64,000 nt of DNA from Actinomyces sp. (GTDB lineage Bacteria; Actinomycetota; Actinomycetes; Actinomycetales; Actinomycetaceae): contig JAHACW010000004.1 in NCBI GenBank assembly GCA_018375675.1, positions 1 to 64,000 of the forward strand. The letters are read 5' to 3'. The notes beneath the pieces are model-generated. The model did no database searches and was not told where the DNA came from. It saw nothing but the letters and a program-made list of their open reading frames with translations. Shown piece by piece: positions 1 through 8,777 of this stretch (within the stretch, counting starts at the first letter, position 1; the number at the start of each line of letters is the position of its first letter). The position numbers were made by a program, and so were the translations under genes.

Positions 1-262
1 CAGGGCCAGGGCGGGCCTCGAGATCGACCACTCCGAGCCGCAGGCTCGCGTGTGGCGATCTCGCGGGCGGGCCGCCGCCCACCGGCACACACAGCGGCCC
101 GGCCCCACAGGTGTGGAGGGCGCCGGAGGAACCGGAGGGCACGGGCGGGCTTCGAGGCGCGGCGCCGAACGAAGTGAGGCCGCCTAGCCTCGCGGGCGGC
201 CGGGGCCTCCGGCGCCCGGAACACCCGTGGGGCCACAAGCAACACCACACGCGCATACAAAA
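1..262. repeat. Dispersed GC-rich repeat downstream of tRNA-Thr
   Basis: No gene is visible here. Positions 111-245 match 24106-24240 almost base for base (constant offset 23995), and both copies lie just beyond the terminator of a minus-strand tRNA gene, in the same orientation. The text is rich in GGCGCC, CCGGAGG and GGGCGGCC palindromes, so a folded RNA or REP-like element is possible. Positions 61-85 also share the GGGCGGGCCGCCGCCCACCG word with about 24268-24287. I see no coding character: the reading frames here are unlike any family I know. Confidence 0.7.
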
Positions 263-288
263 ACGCCCACCCGGAACCGGGTGGGCGT
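259..288 (-). terminator. Terminator of tRNA-Thr
   Basis: A perfect 12-bp inverted repeat (263-274 with 277-288), read on the minus strand, is followed by a run of five T. It lies 6 bp beyond the 3' end of the tRNA-Thr gene and is a standard intrinsic terminator. Confidence 0.85.
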
Positions 289-293
289 ATCTG

Positions 294-366
294 AGCCGCC
301 TGTGGGAATCGAACCCACGACCTATTCATTACGAGTGAATCGCTCTGCCGACTGAGCTAAGGCGGC
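294..366 (-). tRNA. tRNA-Thr (anticodon CGU)
   Basis: On the minus strand the sequence folds as a complete cloverleaf: acceptor GCCGCCT with AGGCGGC, a D arm with GCTCAGTCGG, the anticodon loop CTCGTAA between ATTCA and TGAAT, and a T arm with GGTTCGATTCC. The anticodon CGT reads the threonine codon ACG. CCA is not encoded. The length is 73 nt with T as discriminator base. A terminator follows directly. Confidence 0.95.
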
Positions 367-481
367 CGCGCCTGCCGTTCCACCGTTTCCGGGGCGTGCA
401 GGCAACGGCACAACTCTACTGGACGAATCGCGCCGAGCGCAAACCAAGACACCGACCATAGGGATGTCGTGAGTCACGTCC

Positions 482-2098
482 CTACTGGCACATGAGGCCG
501 TCGGTGGGCACGGTTCCCTTCACGAAGTAATCTTCGACGGCCCGCGTCACGCACTGGTTGGCGCCGCGTCGGTAGGCGGTGTGGTTCCAGCCTTCGACGG
601 TGACGAGGACGCCGCTGGAGAGCTGGCCCGACAGGCCCTGAGCCATGGAGTAAGGCGTCGCCGGGTCGTGGGTCGTGCCGATGACGACGATGGGGGCCGC
701 CCCCTGCGCGGTGATGCGCGAGCGGCGCGCGTGCTTCGTGGGCCACGCCTCGAGGCCGGCCGACGGGTAGCCCACGTACTTGCCGAGGATCGGCAGCTCG
801 TTCTTGAGCGTCTCCACCTGGGCCGCCCACTGCTCGATGGTACCTTCGGGCGAGTAGTCGAGGTTGTTGATCGCGTTGATCGCGTCGAAGGAATTGTCCT
901 GGTAGGTACCGTCGGGGTTGCGCGAGTTCAGCGTGTCAGCGATGGCGAGCAGGCCGCTGCCGTCGCTCTTCTGCCAGGCCATCCCAAAGGCCTGGGTGAG
1001 CTGGGGCCACCACTGGGTGTTGTACATGGCGCCGGTGAGCGCGGTGACGGCCAGGTTTTCGGTGAGCGGACGGTTCGGGTCGTTCGTGCGCATCGGGTTG
1101 TCCTCGAGGGAGTCGAGGAACGAGCGCACGGTCTCGATGCCTTCGTCGAGATTGCGTCCCATCGGGCAGGTGGACTGGGTGGCGCAGTCGGAGATCCAGT
1201 GCTGGAGCGAGGCGTCAAGGCCTCGCATCTGGAGGGCCAAGACCTCGTTGACGCTAAGGGTCGGGTCGAGGGCACCATCAAGCACGAAGCGACCGACGTT
1301 CTCGGGGAAAAGGCCCGCGTACGTGGCGCCGAGGAAGGTGCCGTAGGAGTATCCGAGGAGGTTGAGCTTCTCCTGGCCGAGGACCGCGCGCACCATATCG
1401 AAGTCGCGGGCAGCGCTCACGGTGTCGATGTGCTCGTACAAGCTGCCAGAGTGTTCGCGGCACCCCGCAGCGACCTCTAGGGCATCCTCATGGGCCGAGG
1501 CGACCGCGGACTGCGGGGACTCATCGCCGGGAGCAGTGTCCTCGTCCTCGCCGGCGTTACGCTCGTCGCGCTCGGCGTCGGTCGTGCAGAACACGGGGGT
1601 CGAGTCGCCGACGCCACGCGGGTCGAGGGCCACGATGTCGTATGCCTTGACGATGGCCTCGCCGATTCCCTGCGTCGCGTAGTAGGGCAGCGAGGAGACG
1701 ACGGCGCCTCCGGGGCCGCCCGGGTTAATGAACAGGGCAGGCGCATTCTCGTTGCCGGATCGGTGGATCGCGAGCGCAAGCGTGATCTGGTCACTGTCAG
1801 GGTTCGACCAGTCGAGCGGCGCCTTGAGGAACGCACACTGGTACTCGCTGGCGTCCGAGGAGTCCACGCCCTGGAACGTGTCGAAGGTGCCGTCCGCACA
1901 CATACCCCACTCGATCGCCTGATCGTAGTAGGCCTGCACGGACCCCGCGGATACGGGGATCGGCGCGGACGTGGCCGAGGCCGTCGTCGAGGGGGCCGGT
2001 CCCCTGCGTTGGGTTCCGTAGTAGCCGACGACGGTCAGGACGATCGCGACGACGGCGAGGACTGCGACGGCGCAGGCCGCAATGGAGCGTGTCTTCAT
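482..2098 (-). CDS. Secreted TAP-type alpha/beta-hydrolase peptidase
   Basis: 538 residues. This is a serine exopeptidase of the tripeptidyl-aminopeptidase-like alpha/beta-hydrolase family common in actinomycetes, thought to trim short peptides outside the membrane. It begins with a charged start and a hydrophobic segment (about residues 5-26) that serves as signal or anchor. Then come the oxyanion-hole motif GGPGG at about 127-131, the nucleophile elbow GYSYG with Ser251, the Asp of THDPATP (near 478) and the His of WNHTAY (near 507), the last two in the C-terminal TAP-like domain. No Shine-Dalgarno is seen. Instead TACAAT (2106-2111 on the minus strand) sits 7 nt before ATG, so the mRNA is probably leaderless and transcribed from within the gap after holB. 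The exact substrate is unknown. Confidence 0.85.
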   Translation of the reverse strand: MKTRSIAACAVAVLAVVAIVLTVVGYYGTQRRGPAPSTTASATSAPIPVSAGSVQAYYDQAIEWGMCADGTFDTFQGVDSSDASEYQCAFLKAPLDWSNPDSDQITLALAIHRSGNENAPALFINPGGPGGAVVSSLPYYATQGIGEAIVKAYDIVALDPRGVGDSTPVFCTTDAERDERNAGEDEDTAPGDESPQSAVASAHEDALEVAAGCREHSGSLYEHIDTVSAARDFDMVRAVLGQEKLNLLGYSYGTFLGATYAGLFPENVGRFVLDGALDPTLSVNEVLALQMRGLDASLQHWISDCATQSTCPMGRNLDEGIETVRSFLDSLEDNPMRTNDPNRPLTENLAVTALTGAMYNTQWWPQLTQAFGMAWQKSDGSGLLAIADTLNSRNPDGTYQDNSFDAINAINNLDYSPEGTIEQWAAQVETLKNELPILGKYVGYPSAGLEAWPTKHARRSRITAQGAAPIVVIGTTHDPATPYSMAQGLSGQLSSGVLVTVEGWNHTAYRRGANQCVTRAVEDYFVKGTVPTDGLMCQ

Positions 2099-2105
2099 GG
2101 CCCCG

Positions 2106-2111
2106 ATTGTA
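2106..2111 (-). promoter_or_regulatory. -10 element (TACAAT) for a leaderless peptidase mRNA
   Basis: TACAAT is followed by 7 nt and the ATG at 2098. There is no ribosome binding site, and the spacing puts the transcription start at or next to the start codon. No convincing -35 is seen. Confidence 0.5.
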
Positions 2112-2134
2112 ACGGAGAAACGCCGGGTCAGTTT

Positions 2135-3328
2135 TCAGGCTTGGGGGCGCAGCGAAATCGCCATGTCTTCCAGGACCAGCAGGGGGTTGCCGTTTGACAC
2201 GAGGCGCTTGCGCGCAGTCTCGATGTGGTCGACGCGCGCGAGGGTCTGACGAGGCGTGGAGTCCTGGGCGATCTCGTGCACGAGGTCGGCCAGGTCCGTG
2301 TTGATGAGTTCGCCGTCCCCGCCCACCTGGACCATGAGGACGTCGCGGTAGATCGCAAGCAGGTCAATGAGGGCGCGGTCGATCGCGTCGGTGAGGGCGC
2401 GCTTGGAGCGGCGCTTCTGGTCCTCCTCGAGCTGGCGGAGCATCGTGCGCGAGGCCTTGGTGGCACTCTCGCCCTCGTCCATGCCGAGCTGGCGCATCAG
2501 TTCGGCCTTTTCGCGGGCATTTCGTTCGCTGACCTGCGCGTCTGCCTGAGCTTTCGCGGTCTCGAGGAGGCGGTCGGCGGCCATGACGGCCTCGCCGACG
2601 CTGCGCACGGAGGCGGGCGCGGTGATGATGGCTCGGCGGCGTTCGCGCATCTGGGGATCGCGGGCGAGCGCGCGGGCCAGGCCGATGTGCGACTGGGCGG
2701 CACGAGCGGCCTCGAGGGCGACCTCGGGGGTGGCGACGCCCTCGCGCACGAGCAGGTCGGCGACTGCACTGGCGGTGGGGATACGCAGGCCGAGGTGGCG
2801 GCAGCGCGAGCGGATCGTGGCGATCATGTCCTCGGGGCTGGGGGCGCACAGCAGCCACACGGTGTGCTCGGGCGGCTCCTCGATGGCCTTGAGCAGCGCA
2901 TTCGCGCCGGACTCGCCGAGGCGGTCCGCATCCTCGACGACGATGACGCGCCACAGTCCCTGGGAGGGCGAGGACTGCGCCTGCAGCACGAGGGAACGCG
3001 CGGTCTCCACGTTGATGATCGAGGTCTCGGTGGCCGCGAAAACGACATCGGCGTTCGTGCGCCCCATCGTCGTGCGGCATCCCGCGCACTGGCCACACCC
3101 CACAGTCTCGCCCGTGCACTGCAGGGCGGCCGCGAAAGCGCGCGCTGCGACGGAACGACCCGACCCGGGAGGGCCGGTAATGAGCCAGGCGTGACTCATG
3201 GAACGCGCGTCGTCGGAGGCGCGAGAGCCGCCACGGGAGGCGACGATCGCGCGGGCGGACGCCGCGGCCTCGCTGAGCTTAGCGACCGCCGCGTCCTGTC
3301 CGACGAGCGAGGACCAGACGCTCATCAT
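2135..3328 (-). CDS. holB: DNA polymerase III subunit delta'
   Basis: 397 residues. Clamp-loader subunit of the replicative polymerase. An AAA+ fold is visible: Walker A-like GPPGSGRS (about 52-59), the zinc-binding cysteine cluster CTGETVGCGQCAGC that follows, Walker B-like VVEDADR, and the sensor region ALLKAIEEPP with the SRC motif IRSRC. The Walker A has R in place of K, the usual state of delta', which does not hydrolyse ATP. The start overlaps the tmk stop by 4 nt (ATGA), so the two are translationally coupled. A second Met directly follows the first. The tmk-holB order is a standard actinobacterial pair. Confidence 0.95.
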   Translation of the reverse strand: MMSVWSSLVGQDAAVAKLSEAAASARAIVASRGGSRASDDARSMSHAWLITGPPGSGRSVAARAFAAALQCTGETVGCGQCAGCRTTMGRTNADVVFAATETSIINVETARSLVLQAQSSPSQGLWRVIVVEDADRLGESGANALLKAIEEPPEHTVWLLCAPSPEDMIATIRSRCRHLGLRIPTASAVADLLVREGVATPEVALEAARAAQSHIGLARALARDPQMRERRRAIITAPASVRSVGEAVMAADRLLETAKAQADAQVSERNAREKAELMRQLGMDEGESATKASRTMLRQLEEDQKRRSKRALTDAIDRALIDLLAIYRDVLMVQVGGDGELINTDLADLVHEIAQDSTPRQTLARVDHIETARKRLVSNGNPLLVLEDMAISLRPQA

Positions 3329-4143
3329 TCATCCCAGAGCGCGCCCTGGGACTCGCCCAGGGCTCCCACCATGGTGGCGGGCTTGCGGGCGCTGCCCTTG
3401 TTCGCGCTCTTTTCGCGCAGCTTCTCAGCGACCTCAGGGGTCTCGGGGGCCTCAGACGACGAGGCCGGGGCCTCCTCAGCCGGCGCGGGCACTGCGTCGT
3501 CGGCCTCGTCGATGGTGACGGAGCCGCCCTCGAAGCGCTCGACGAGGACGCCGCGGATCTCGGAGAAGACCTCATCGACCGTGCCCACCGCATCGATGAC
3601 GACGATGCGGTCAGGCTCAGCGTCCGCGAGGCGCAGGTACTCGTGGCGCACGCGCTCGTGGAAGTCCATGGACTCGCGCTCCATGCGGTCCGGGGCGTCG
3701 GTGCGGCGGCGCGCTCCGACCTCCGGGGGCAGGTCCAGGAGGAAGGTCAGTGAGGGGTAGAGGCCGCGGGTCGCCCACGCGGACAGGGACGCGATCTCGT
3801 CCACTCCGAGGGAGCGGGCCGCACCCTGGTAGGCCAGGGAGGAGTCGATGTAGCGGTCCCCCAGCACGACCGCGCCGCGCTCGAGGGCGGGGGCGATGAC
3901 CGTGGCGACGTGGTAGGCGCGGTCGGCCGCGTACAGGAGGGCCTCCGTGCGCGCGTCGACGTCCTCGGGGCCGTTCTGCACGAGGCGACGGATCTCAGTG
4001 CCCAGCTCGGTACCACCCGGCTCGCGGGTGACGATGACCTCGCGGCCGCGGCTCTCGAACCAGTCGCGCACCGACTGGATCTGCGTGGACTTCCCCGAGC
4101 CGTCGCCACCTTCGAAGGTGATGAACACTCCTCGCGCTGCCAT
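3325..4143 (-). CDS. tmk: Thymidylate kinase
   Basis: 272 residues. Phosphorylates dTMP to dTDP with ATP in the cytoplasm. It has the P-loop FEGGDGSGKST at about 9-19, the DR[YH] motif in GDRYIDSS, and the substrate-binding TREPGGTELG. The catalytic core ends near residue 205. The last ~65 residues are a low-complexity Ala/Pro/Glu-rich tail (EADDAVPAPAEEAPASSSE) not present in the typical ~210-residue enzyme, probably disordered. ATG overlaps the topA stop by one base (TGATG), and the 3' end overlaps holB by 4 nt. Confidence 0.95.
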   Translation of the reverse strand: MAARGVFITFEGGDGSGKSTQIQSVRDWFESRGREVIVTREPGGTELGTEIRRLVQNGPEDVDARTEALLYAADRAYHVATVIAPALERGAVVLGDRYIDSSLAYQGAARSLGVDEIASLSAWATRGLYPSLTFLLDLPPEVGARRRTDAPDRMERESMDFHERVRHEYLRLADAEPDRIVVIDAVGTVDEVFSEIRGVLVERFEGGSVTIDEADDAVPAPAEEAPASSSEAPETPEVAEKLREKSANKGSARKPATMVGALGESQGALWDE

Positions 4144-6887
4144 CAGCTGTCCTTCTTCGTCGCGGCCTTCTTGGTGGCCGTCTTCTTCGCGGTGGTCTTC
4201 TTCGCGGTGGTCTTCTTGGCCGTCGTCTTCTTTGCGGCCGTCTTGCGCGTGCGCTTGGGGGCGGGGCCCTTGGCGCGCTTGTCGGCGAGGAGCTCGTAGG
4301 CGCGCTCGGCCGTCAGGTCCTCGACCGTCTCGGCGCGCGGCACCGTCACGTTGGTCTCGCCGTCCGTCACGTAGGGGCCGAAGCGGCCGTCCTTGACGGT
4401 GACCTTCTTGCCCGAGATCGGGTCCTCGCCGAACTCGCGCAGCGGCGGGCGGGCCGTGCCACGGCCTCGCGTCTTGGGCTGCGCGTAGATGGCCAGGGCC
4501 TCGTCCAGGGTGATGGTGAGCAGCTGGTCCTCGGAGGCCAGCGTGCGCGAGTCCGTGCCCTTCTTCAGGTAGGGGCCGTAGCGGCCGTTCTGCGCGGTGA
4601 TGACCTCGCCCGAGGCCGGGTCCGTGCCCACCTCGCGCGGCAGGGACAGCAGCGACAGGGCATCCTCGAGGGTGACGGTGGCGATGTCCATGGTCTTGAA
4701 CAGCGAGGCTGTGCGAGGCTTGGCGGCAGCCTTCTTCGTCTTCTTCGCGCCCTCCTCGGCCCCCTCGGCTGCCTCGGGCAGGACCTCGGTGACGTAGGGG
4801 CCGTAGCGGCCGTCCTTGACGATGATCGTGTGACCGGTCGCCGGGTCGACGCCCAGCTCGCGGCCGTCGTCGGCGGCGCGGGAGAAGAGCTGGTCCACCA
4901 GTTCGTCCGTCAGCTCGTCGGGAGCGACCTCCGGCGGCACATTCGCGCGCGTCCCGTCAGCCTTTTCCATGTAGGGGCCATAGCGACCCACGCGCAGCGT
5001 CACGCCGCGACCCAGGTCGATCGAGTTGACGGCGCGCGCATCGATGTCGTCACCCAGGGAGGCGACGTCGTGGCGCAGGCCGCCGTTCTCGCCCGTGCCG
5101 TCGGGGCCGAAGAAGAAGCCGGTCAGGAACTCCGTGCCGTTCTCCTCGCCCGCGGCGATACGGTCCAGGTCGCCCTCCATCGAGGCCGTGAAGTCGTAGT
5201 CGACCAGGTTCGCCAGGTTCTCCTCGAGCAGGCGCGTCACGGAGAACGCCAGCCACGTGGGCACCAGGTACTGGCCGCGGTGCGTCACGTACCCGCGGTC
5301 CCCGATCGTCTGGATGGTAGCCGCGTAGGTGGAGGGACGGCCGATGCCGAGCTCCTCCATGGTCTTGACCAGCGTGGCCTCCGTGTAGCGGCCCGGGGGC
5401 TGGGTCTCGTGGCCGTCGGGGGTGGCCTCAGTCAGCGTCGCGGGATCACCCTCGGCGACGTCCGGCAGGGTCTTCTCCGCGTCGTTCTTTTCAGCGTCGT
5501 AACGCCCCTGGTCGCGGCCCTCCTGGTAGGCCAGGCGGAAGCCCGGGGAGGTGATGACCGTACCCGAGGCCGAGGACAGCACGTCGTGGCGCTTACCGTC
5601 GACCTCAATGCCGGTGAGCACGCGGATCGTCGCCGTGTAGCCGAGGGCGTCGGCCATCTGCGAGGCAACCGTGCGCTTCCAGATCAGGTCGTACAGCGCC
5701 AGCTGCTGCTTCGACAGGGAACCGGCCACCTCGCCCGGCGTGCGGAAGTGATCACCCGCGGGACGGATCGCCTCGTGCGCCTCCTGCGCGCCCTTCGAGG
5801 TGGTGCCGTACAGGCGCGGGGACTCAGCCACGGCCTCGGCCCCGTAGAGCTGGGTAGCCTGCTCGCGGGCGGCGTGGATCGCCTGGCTGGACAGCGCCGT
5901 GGAGTCGGTACGCATGTAGGTGATGTAACCGGACTCGTAGAGGGACTGGGCGGTGCGCATCGTCGAGGACGCGTTCCAGTGCAGCTTGCGCGAGGCCTCC
6001 TGCTGGAGGGTCGACGTCGTGAAGGGGGCGGCCGGGCGGCGGCGGTAGGGCTTACGGGTCACCGAGTCGATGACCGAGGCCGGGGCGTCGGACAGCGCGC
6101 GGGCGTAGGCGCGGGCGGTCGCCTCGTCCAGGTGGAGGACGCCGGCCTTGGCCGCCTTCGCACTCAGCTCACCCTTCTCGGAAAAGTCGGAACCGGTCGC
6201 GATCGAGTGACCGTCCACGGAGGAGACGCGCGCACTGAAGGCCTGGCCCGCCGACGTGAAAGCCGTATCGATCGACCAGTACTGGGCGCTCACATGCGCC
6301 ATGCGGTCGCGCTCACGGGCGACCACGAGGCGCGTGGCCACCGACTGCACGCGCCCCGCCGACAGGGAGGGGCGAATCTTGCGCCATAGGAGAGGCGAGA
6401 CCTCGTAGCCGTAGAGGCGGTCGAGGATGCGGCGGGTCTCCTGCGCGTCCACAAGGTCGGTGTCCAGGTCGCGCGTGTTCTCCAGGGCGCGCTGGATCGC
6501 TTCCTTCGTGATTTCGTGGAACACCATGCGGCGCACGGGAACCTTCGGCTTCAGGACCTGCAGGAGGTGCCACGCGATAGCCTCACCCTCGCGGTCCTCA
6601 TCAGTTGCCAGATAGAGTTCGTCGCACTCCTTGAGGAGCTTCTTGAGTTCGGTGACCTTTTTCTTCTTGTCCGGGTTCACCACGTAGTAGGGCGCGAAAC
6701 CGTCATCCACGTTGACGGCGAAGCGGCCGAACGGCCCCTTCTTCATGTCCTTGGGCAGCTCGGAAGGCTGCGGGAGGTCGCGGATGTGGCCGATGGAGGC
6801 GGTCACGTGGTAGTCGGGACCCAGGTATCCCTCGATGGTGGCTGCCTTCGCAGGAGACTCCACGATCACGAGCTTCGTCGCTGACAT
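4143..6887 (-). CDS. topA: DNA topoisomerase I
   Basis: 914 residues. Type IA topoisomerase that relaxes negative supercoils. TOPRIM begins at LVIVESPAKA (residues 6-15), with the acidic ATDEDREGEAIAWH (94-107). The catalytic Tyr is Y324 in YITYMRTDST. The C-terminal part holds four Topo_C-type repeats marked by GRYGPY or GRFGPY and no zinc fingers, then a lysine tail built of KKTTA units, as in other actinobacteria. I chose ATG at 6887 because it is preceded by GGAAGGGA and begins exactly at the conserved MSATKLVIVESPAK. A longer in-frame start at 7040 would add 51 residues that match nothing. First gene of topA-tmk-holB. Confidence 0.96.
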   Translation of the reverse strand: MSATKLVIVESPAKAATIEGYLGPDYHVTASIGHIRDLPQPSELPKDMKKGPFGRFAVNVDDGFAPYYVVNPDKKKKVTELKKLLKECDELYLATDEDREGEAIAWHLLQVLKPKVPVRRMVFHEITKEAIQRALENTRDLDTDLVDAQETRRILDRLYGYEVSPLLWRKIRPSLSAGRVQSVATRLVVARERDRMAHVSAQYWSIDTAFTSAGQAFSARVSSVDGHSIATGSDFSEKGELSAKAAKAGVLHLDEATARAYARALSDAPASVIDSVTRKPYRRRPAAPFTTSTLQQEASRKLHWNASSTMRTAQSLYESGYITYMRTDSTALSSQAIHAAREQATQLYGAEAVAESPRLYGTTSKGAQEAHEAIRPAGDHFRTPGEVAGSLSKQQLALYDLIWKRTVASQMADALGYTATIRVLTGIEVDGKRHDVLSSASGTVITSPGFRLAYQEGRDQGRYDAEKNDAEKTLPDVAEGDPATLTEATPDGHETQPPGRYTEATLVKTMEELGIGRPSTYAATIQTIGDRGYVTHRGQYLVPTWLAFSVTRLLEENLANLVDYDFTASMEGDLDRIAAGEENGTEFLTGFFFGPDGTGENGGLRHDVASLGDDIDARAVNSIDLGRGVTLRVGRYGPYMEKADGTRANVPPEVAPDELTDELVDQLFSRAADDGRELGVDPATGHTIIVKDGRYGPYVTEVLPEAAEGAEEGAKKTKKAAAKPRTASLFKTMDIATVTLEDALSLLSLPREVGTDPASGEVITAQNGRYGPYLKKGTDSRTLASEDQLLTITLDEALAIYAQPKTRGRGTARPPLREFGEDPISGKKVTVKDGRFGPYVTDGETNVTVPRAETVEDLTAERAYELLADKRAKGPAPKRTRKTAAKKTTAKKTTAKKTTAKKTATKKAATKKDS

Positions 6888-7166
6888 TGCCGGTCCCTTC
6901 CGTCGCTTCCCCAGTATTTGTAGCACCTCACCGGCGGGTCTACGCGCCGAGGCATCTGGGAGGACCTTACCGCGTCCCACCCTCATCTGGGTACCGGGAC
7001 CGCTTCCGCGCGTCTCACGCCCCTCGGGTTTGACATTCACGAGGCAGTGGCGGATTCTCGCGCGCGGGCGCGCCCGGGCGAGGCGCCGGTGGGCTCATCA
7101 GGCGGTACCTATTACATAGGGGAAGCCCCGGCCTCGTCCCACGTGGTGCGCACAAGCGCCCCTGAA

Positions 7167-7196
7167 TTGTGTGATCTGCTTTCCATCGGGCACAAT
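7167..7196 (+). promoter_or_regulatory. Promoter for the DUF1266 gene, probably leaderless
   Basis: TTGTGT (7167-7172) and CACAAT (7191-7196) are 18 bp apart, and a GTG start follows 6 nt after the -10. No Shine-Dalgarno precedes that GTG. Confidence 0.4.
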
Positions 7197-7202
7197 CAGT
7201 CT

Positions 7203-8228
7203 GTGCTCCAGAATTTCCTCTCCGACATTCCGTTCCCGATCTGGTTCGCGATCGGCTGCGTCATCGTGGCCCTAGCTGCGAATATGTTCAAGCAGGCGGC
7301 CGCCCGCTCAAAGGGCGCCGTCCCCGCGCCGCGCGACGTGCGCAAGGCCGGCAAGGAAGGCGAGTGGAACAAGCTCAACGAGCACCACACCCCGCATCTG
7401 CGCGGCAAGCGCGAGGACATGGCCACCGACCCGCAGGCTCGCCTGCTGGCTCCGTCCATGGTCTACTCGCTGTGCAACGACGAGATCGTCAACCAGCTGA
7501 AGCTCGCGCAGCCGGGCGCCATGAAGGCGATGTTGGAGCGCGACTGGGGTCTCACGGACCGCGAGGGCCTGCTCCGCCAGATCTATTCGCTTCTGCGCGC
7601 CGGGCACCGCGAGGATTTCGCGGCCCTGCGCGAGCGCTGCGCGAGGCCCGGCTGGGCGGACACCGAGATCGCTCGCCTGAATAAGACCGCCGACTCGTCG
7701 ATGGAGGACTGGGAGCGCCGCTGGCGCATCCGCCGTTTCCTGGACAACGACCGCGGCATCCAGACCCTCGATTTCGCCGCGTGGGACCTCATTCGCGCCG
7801 CGAACCTGACGCGCGCGGGTGCCGGCCAGGGCTGGCTGAGCGAGGACGAGGCCTGGGACACTCTCGCGGTCATCAACCGGGCTTTGCAGTTCTCCTACTC
7901 CTCGTGGGAGGAGACGTGGGAGGCCTTCCGCGTCACCCGCTGGCTGTGGGCCGCCGAGGGCGACGCGCAGACCGAGAACAACGATCTGCACGACCGCAAC
8001 CGCGGCGAGTTCCTCGTCGGCACGAACGGCCTGTGGACCGCGATCCCGTGGAACGCCCCCTACCCCGCCCCGCGTTTCATCATCCTCGACGCGCTGCGCG
8101 AGATGGCTGCTCTGCACCTGCTGTCTTCCGTCAACTGGGAGGACGCCTCCTCGTGGGAGAAGGACCTCGATGCCCAGGCCCGCACCCGCGCCCCCATGTC
8201 CATCGGCGGCAAGCCGATCGTCAACTGA
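7203..8228 (+). CDS. DUF1266 domain membrane-anchored protein
   Basis: 341 residues from GTG 7203. One N-terminal membrane segment (IPFPIWFAIGCVIVALAA, about residues 8-26) is followed by a soluble region of about 300 residues. The C-terminal half has the DUF1266 pattern: repeated Trp/Phe-rich helices such as FSYSSWEETWEAFRVTRWLW and a later LWTAIPWNAPYP. Members are of unknown function and often sit near secretion or envelope genes. An in-frame ATG at 7047 would add 52 residues in text that looks non-coding, so I prefer the GTG behind a -10-like CACAAT. The last codons (IGGKPIV then stop) recur as a remnant at 10561-10589. Confidence 0.75.
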   Translation: MLQNFLSDIPFPIWFAIGCVIVALAANMFKQAAARSKGAVPAPRDVRKAGKEGEWNKLNEHHTPHLRGKREDMATDPQARLLAPSMVYSLCNDEIVNQLKLAQPGAMKAMLERDWGLTDREGLLRQIYSLLRAGHREDFAALRERCARPGWADTEIARLNKTADSSMEDWERRWRIRRFLDNDRGIQTLDFAAWDLIRAANLTRAGAGQGWLSEDEAWDTLAVINRALQFSYSSWEETWEAFRVTRWLWAAEGDAQTENNDLHDRNRGEFLVGTNGLWTAIPWNAPYPAPRFIILDALREMAALHLLSSVNWEDASSWEKDLDAQARTRAPMSIGGKPIVN

Positions 8229-8257
8229 TCCCCTTAAACACCCCGTAGGAGACCACC

Positions 8258-8527
8258 ATGTCCGACCAGCACTTCCCGACCGAGAACGAGGGCGCGAAGC
8301 CCGGCGGCAACACCGGTTCCGTCCACGGCGAGGCCCCGCTCATCCGTAAGAAGGAGGAGCTGACCCCCGAGCAGTACAAGCGCCAGCGCAACAACCTGAT
8401 CCTTATGGCGCTGATCGTGGTCCTCATCATCGCGGCCTTCGTTGCCTTCCCGTACATCAAGTCAGCTGTGCTGGGTGGTGCCGCGTTCCTCGCCCCGGTG
8501 GCCGGCTTCGCGCCGCTGCTGTTCTGA
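8258..8527 (+). CDS. Small membrane protein of unknown function
   Basis: 89 residues. I do not recognise a family. The first ~45 residues are hydrophilic (KKEELTPEQYKRQRNN), then comes one strong membrane helix (LILMALIVVLIIAAFVAF) and a second hydrophobic stretch to the C-terminus (VLGGAAFLAPVAGFAPLLF). The start is supported by TAGGAG 6 nt before ATG. It begins 29 bp after the DUF1266 gene and ends just before a terminator, so the two probably form one transcript and may act together at the membrane. Confidence 0.75.
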   Translation: MSDQHFPTENEGAKPGGNTGSVHGEAPLIRKKEELTPEQYKRQRNNLILMALIVVLIIAAFVAFPYIKSAVLGGAAFLAPVAGFAPLLF

Positions 8528-8550
8528 GGATCTCTCAGTAGTCGCCGTTC

Positions 8551-8592
8551 CTCCCCCGCGGGTCCCAACGAGGGCTCGCGGGGGAGTATTTT
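8551..8592 (+). terminator. Terminator after the small membrane protein
   Basis: A 10-bp stem CTCCCCCGCG/CGCGGGGGAG (8551-8560 with 8577-8586) is followed by TATTTTGT. Confidence 0.8.
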
Positions 8593-8711
8593 GTCCGAGT
8601 ATCCTCCCGCATGCTCATGTCGTCCGTCGGCAAGCCGTTAGTCTTGTCAGACAGCCCCGGGAGGACGCCCCATTTCCGTGCAGAACTACCGCACCTGCGC
8701 GCCGTTGCCGG

Positions 8712-8777
8712 TATAATGTCCCCATGGACTCCTGACATAATGCCTCCCTGCCCCTCCTCCCCAAGGTGCATTATGTC
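8712..8777 (+). promoter_or_regulatory. Attenuator-like leader of the ABC-F gene
   Basis: TATAAT (8712-8717) is followed by 6 nt and a four-codon mini-ORF ATG GAC TCC TGA (8724-8735). The mini-ORF stop runs into GACATAATGC (8734-8743), which is a perfect inverted repeat of GCATTATGTC (8768-8777). The ABC-F start codon (8773-8775) lies inside the second arm, so the hairpin would hide it. A ribosome held on the mini-ORF would cover the first arm and free the start. This is the logic of known macrolide and ABC-F resistance leaders; its operation here is inferred. The repeat could alternatively be a protein operator. Confidence 0.55.

Noticed and set aside
581-1480. A 299-residue plus-strand protein
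   Set aside because: It is the antisense shadow of the TAP peptidase gene; composition follows the codon pattern of the real gene and no family motif is seen. The same applies to the other long antisense frames (2225-3760, 4830-6389, 13784-14935, 28401-31802, 45889-49569 and others).
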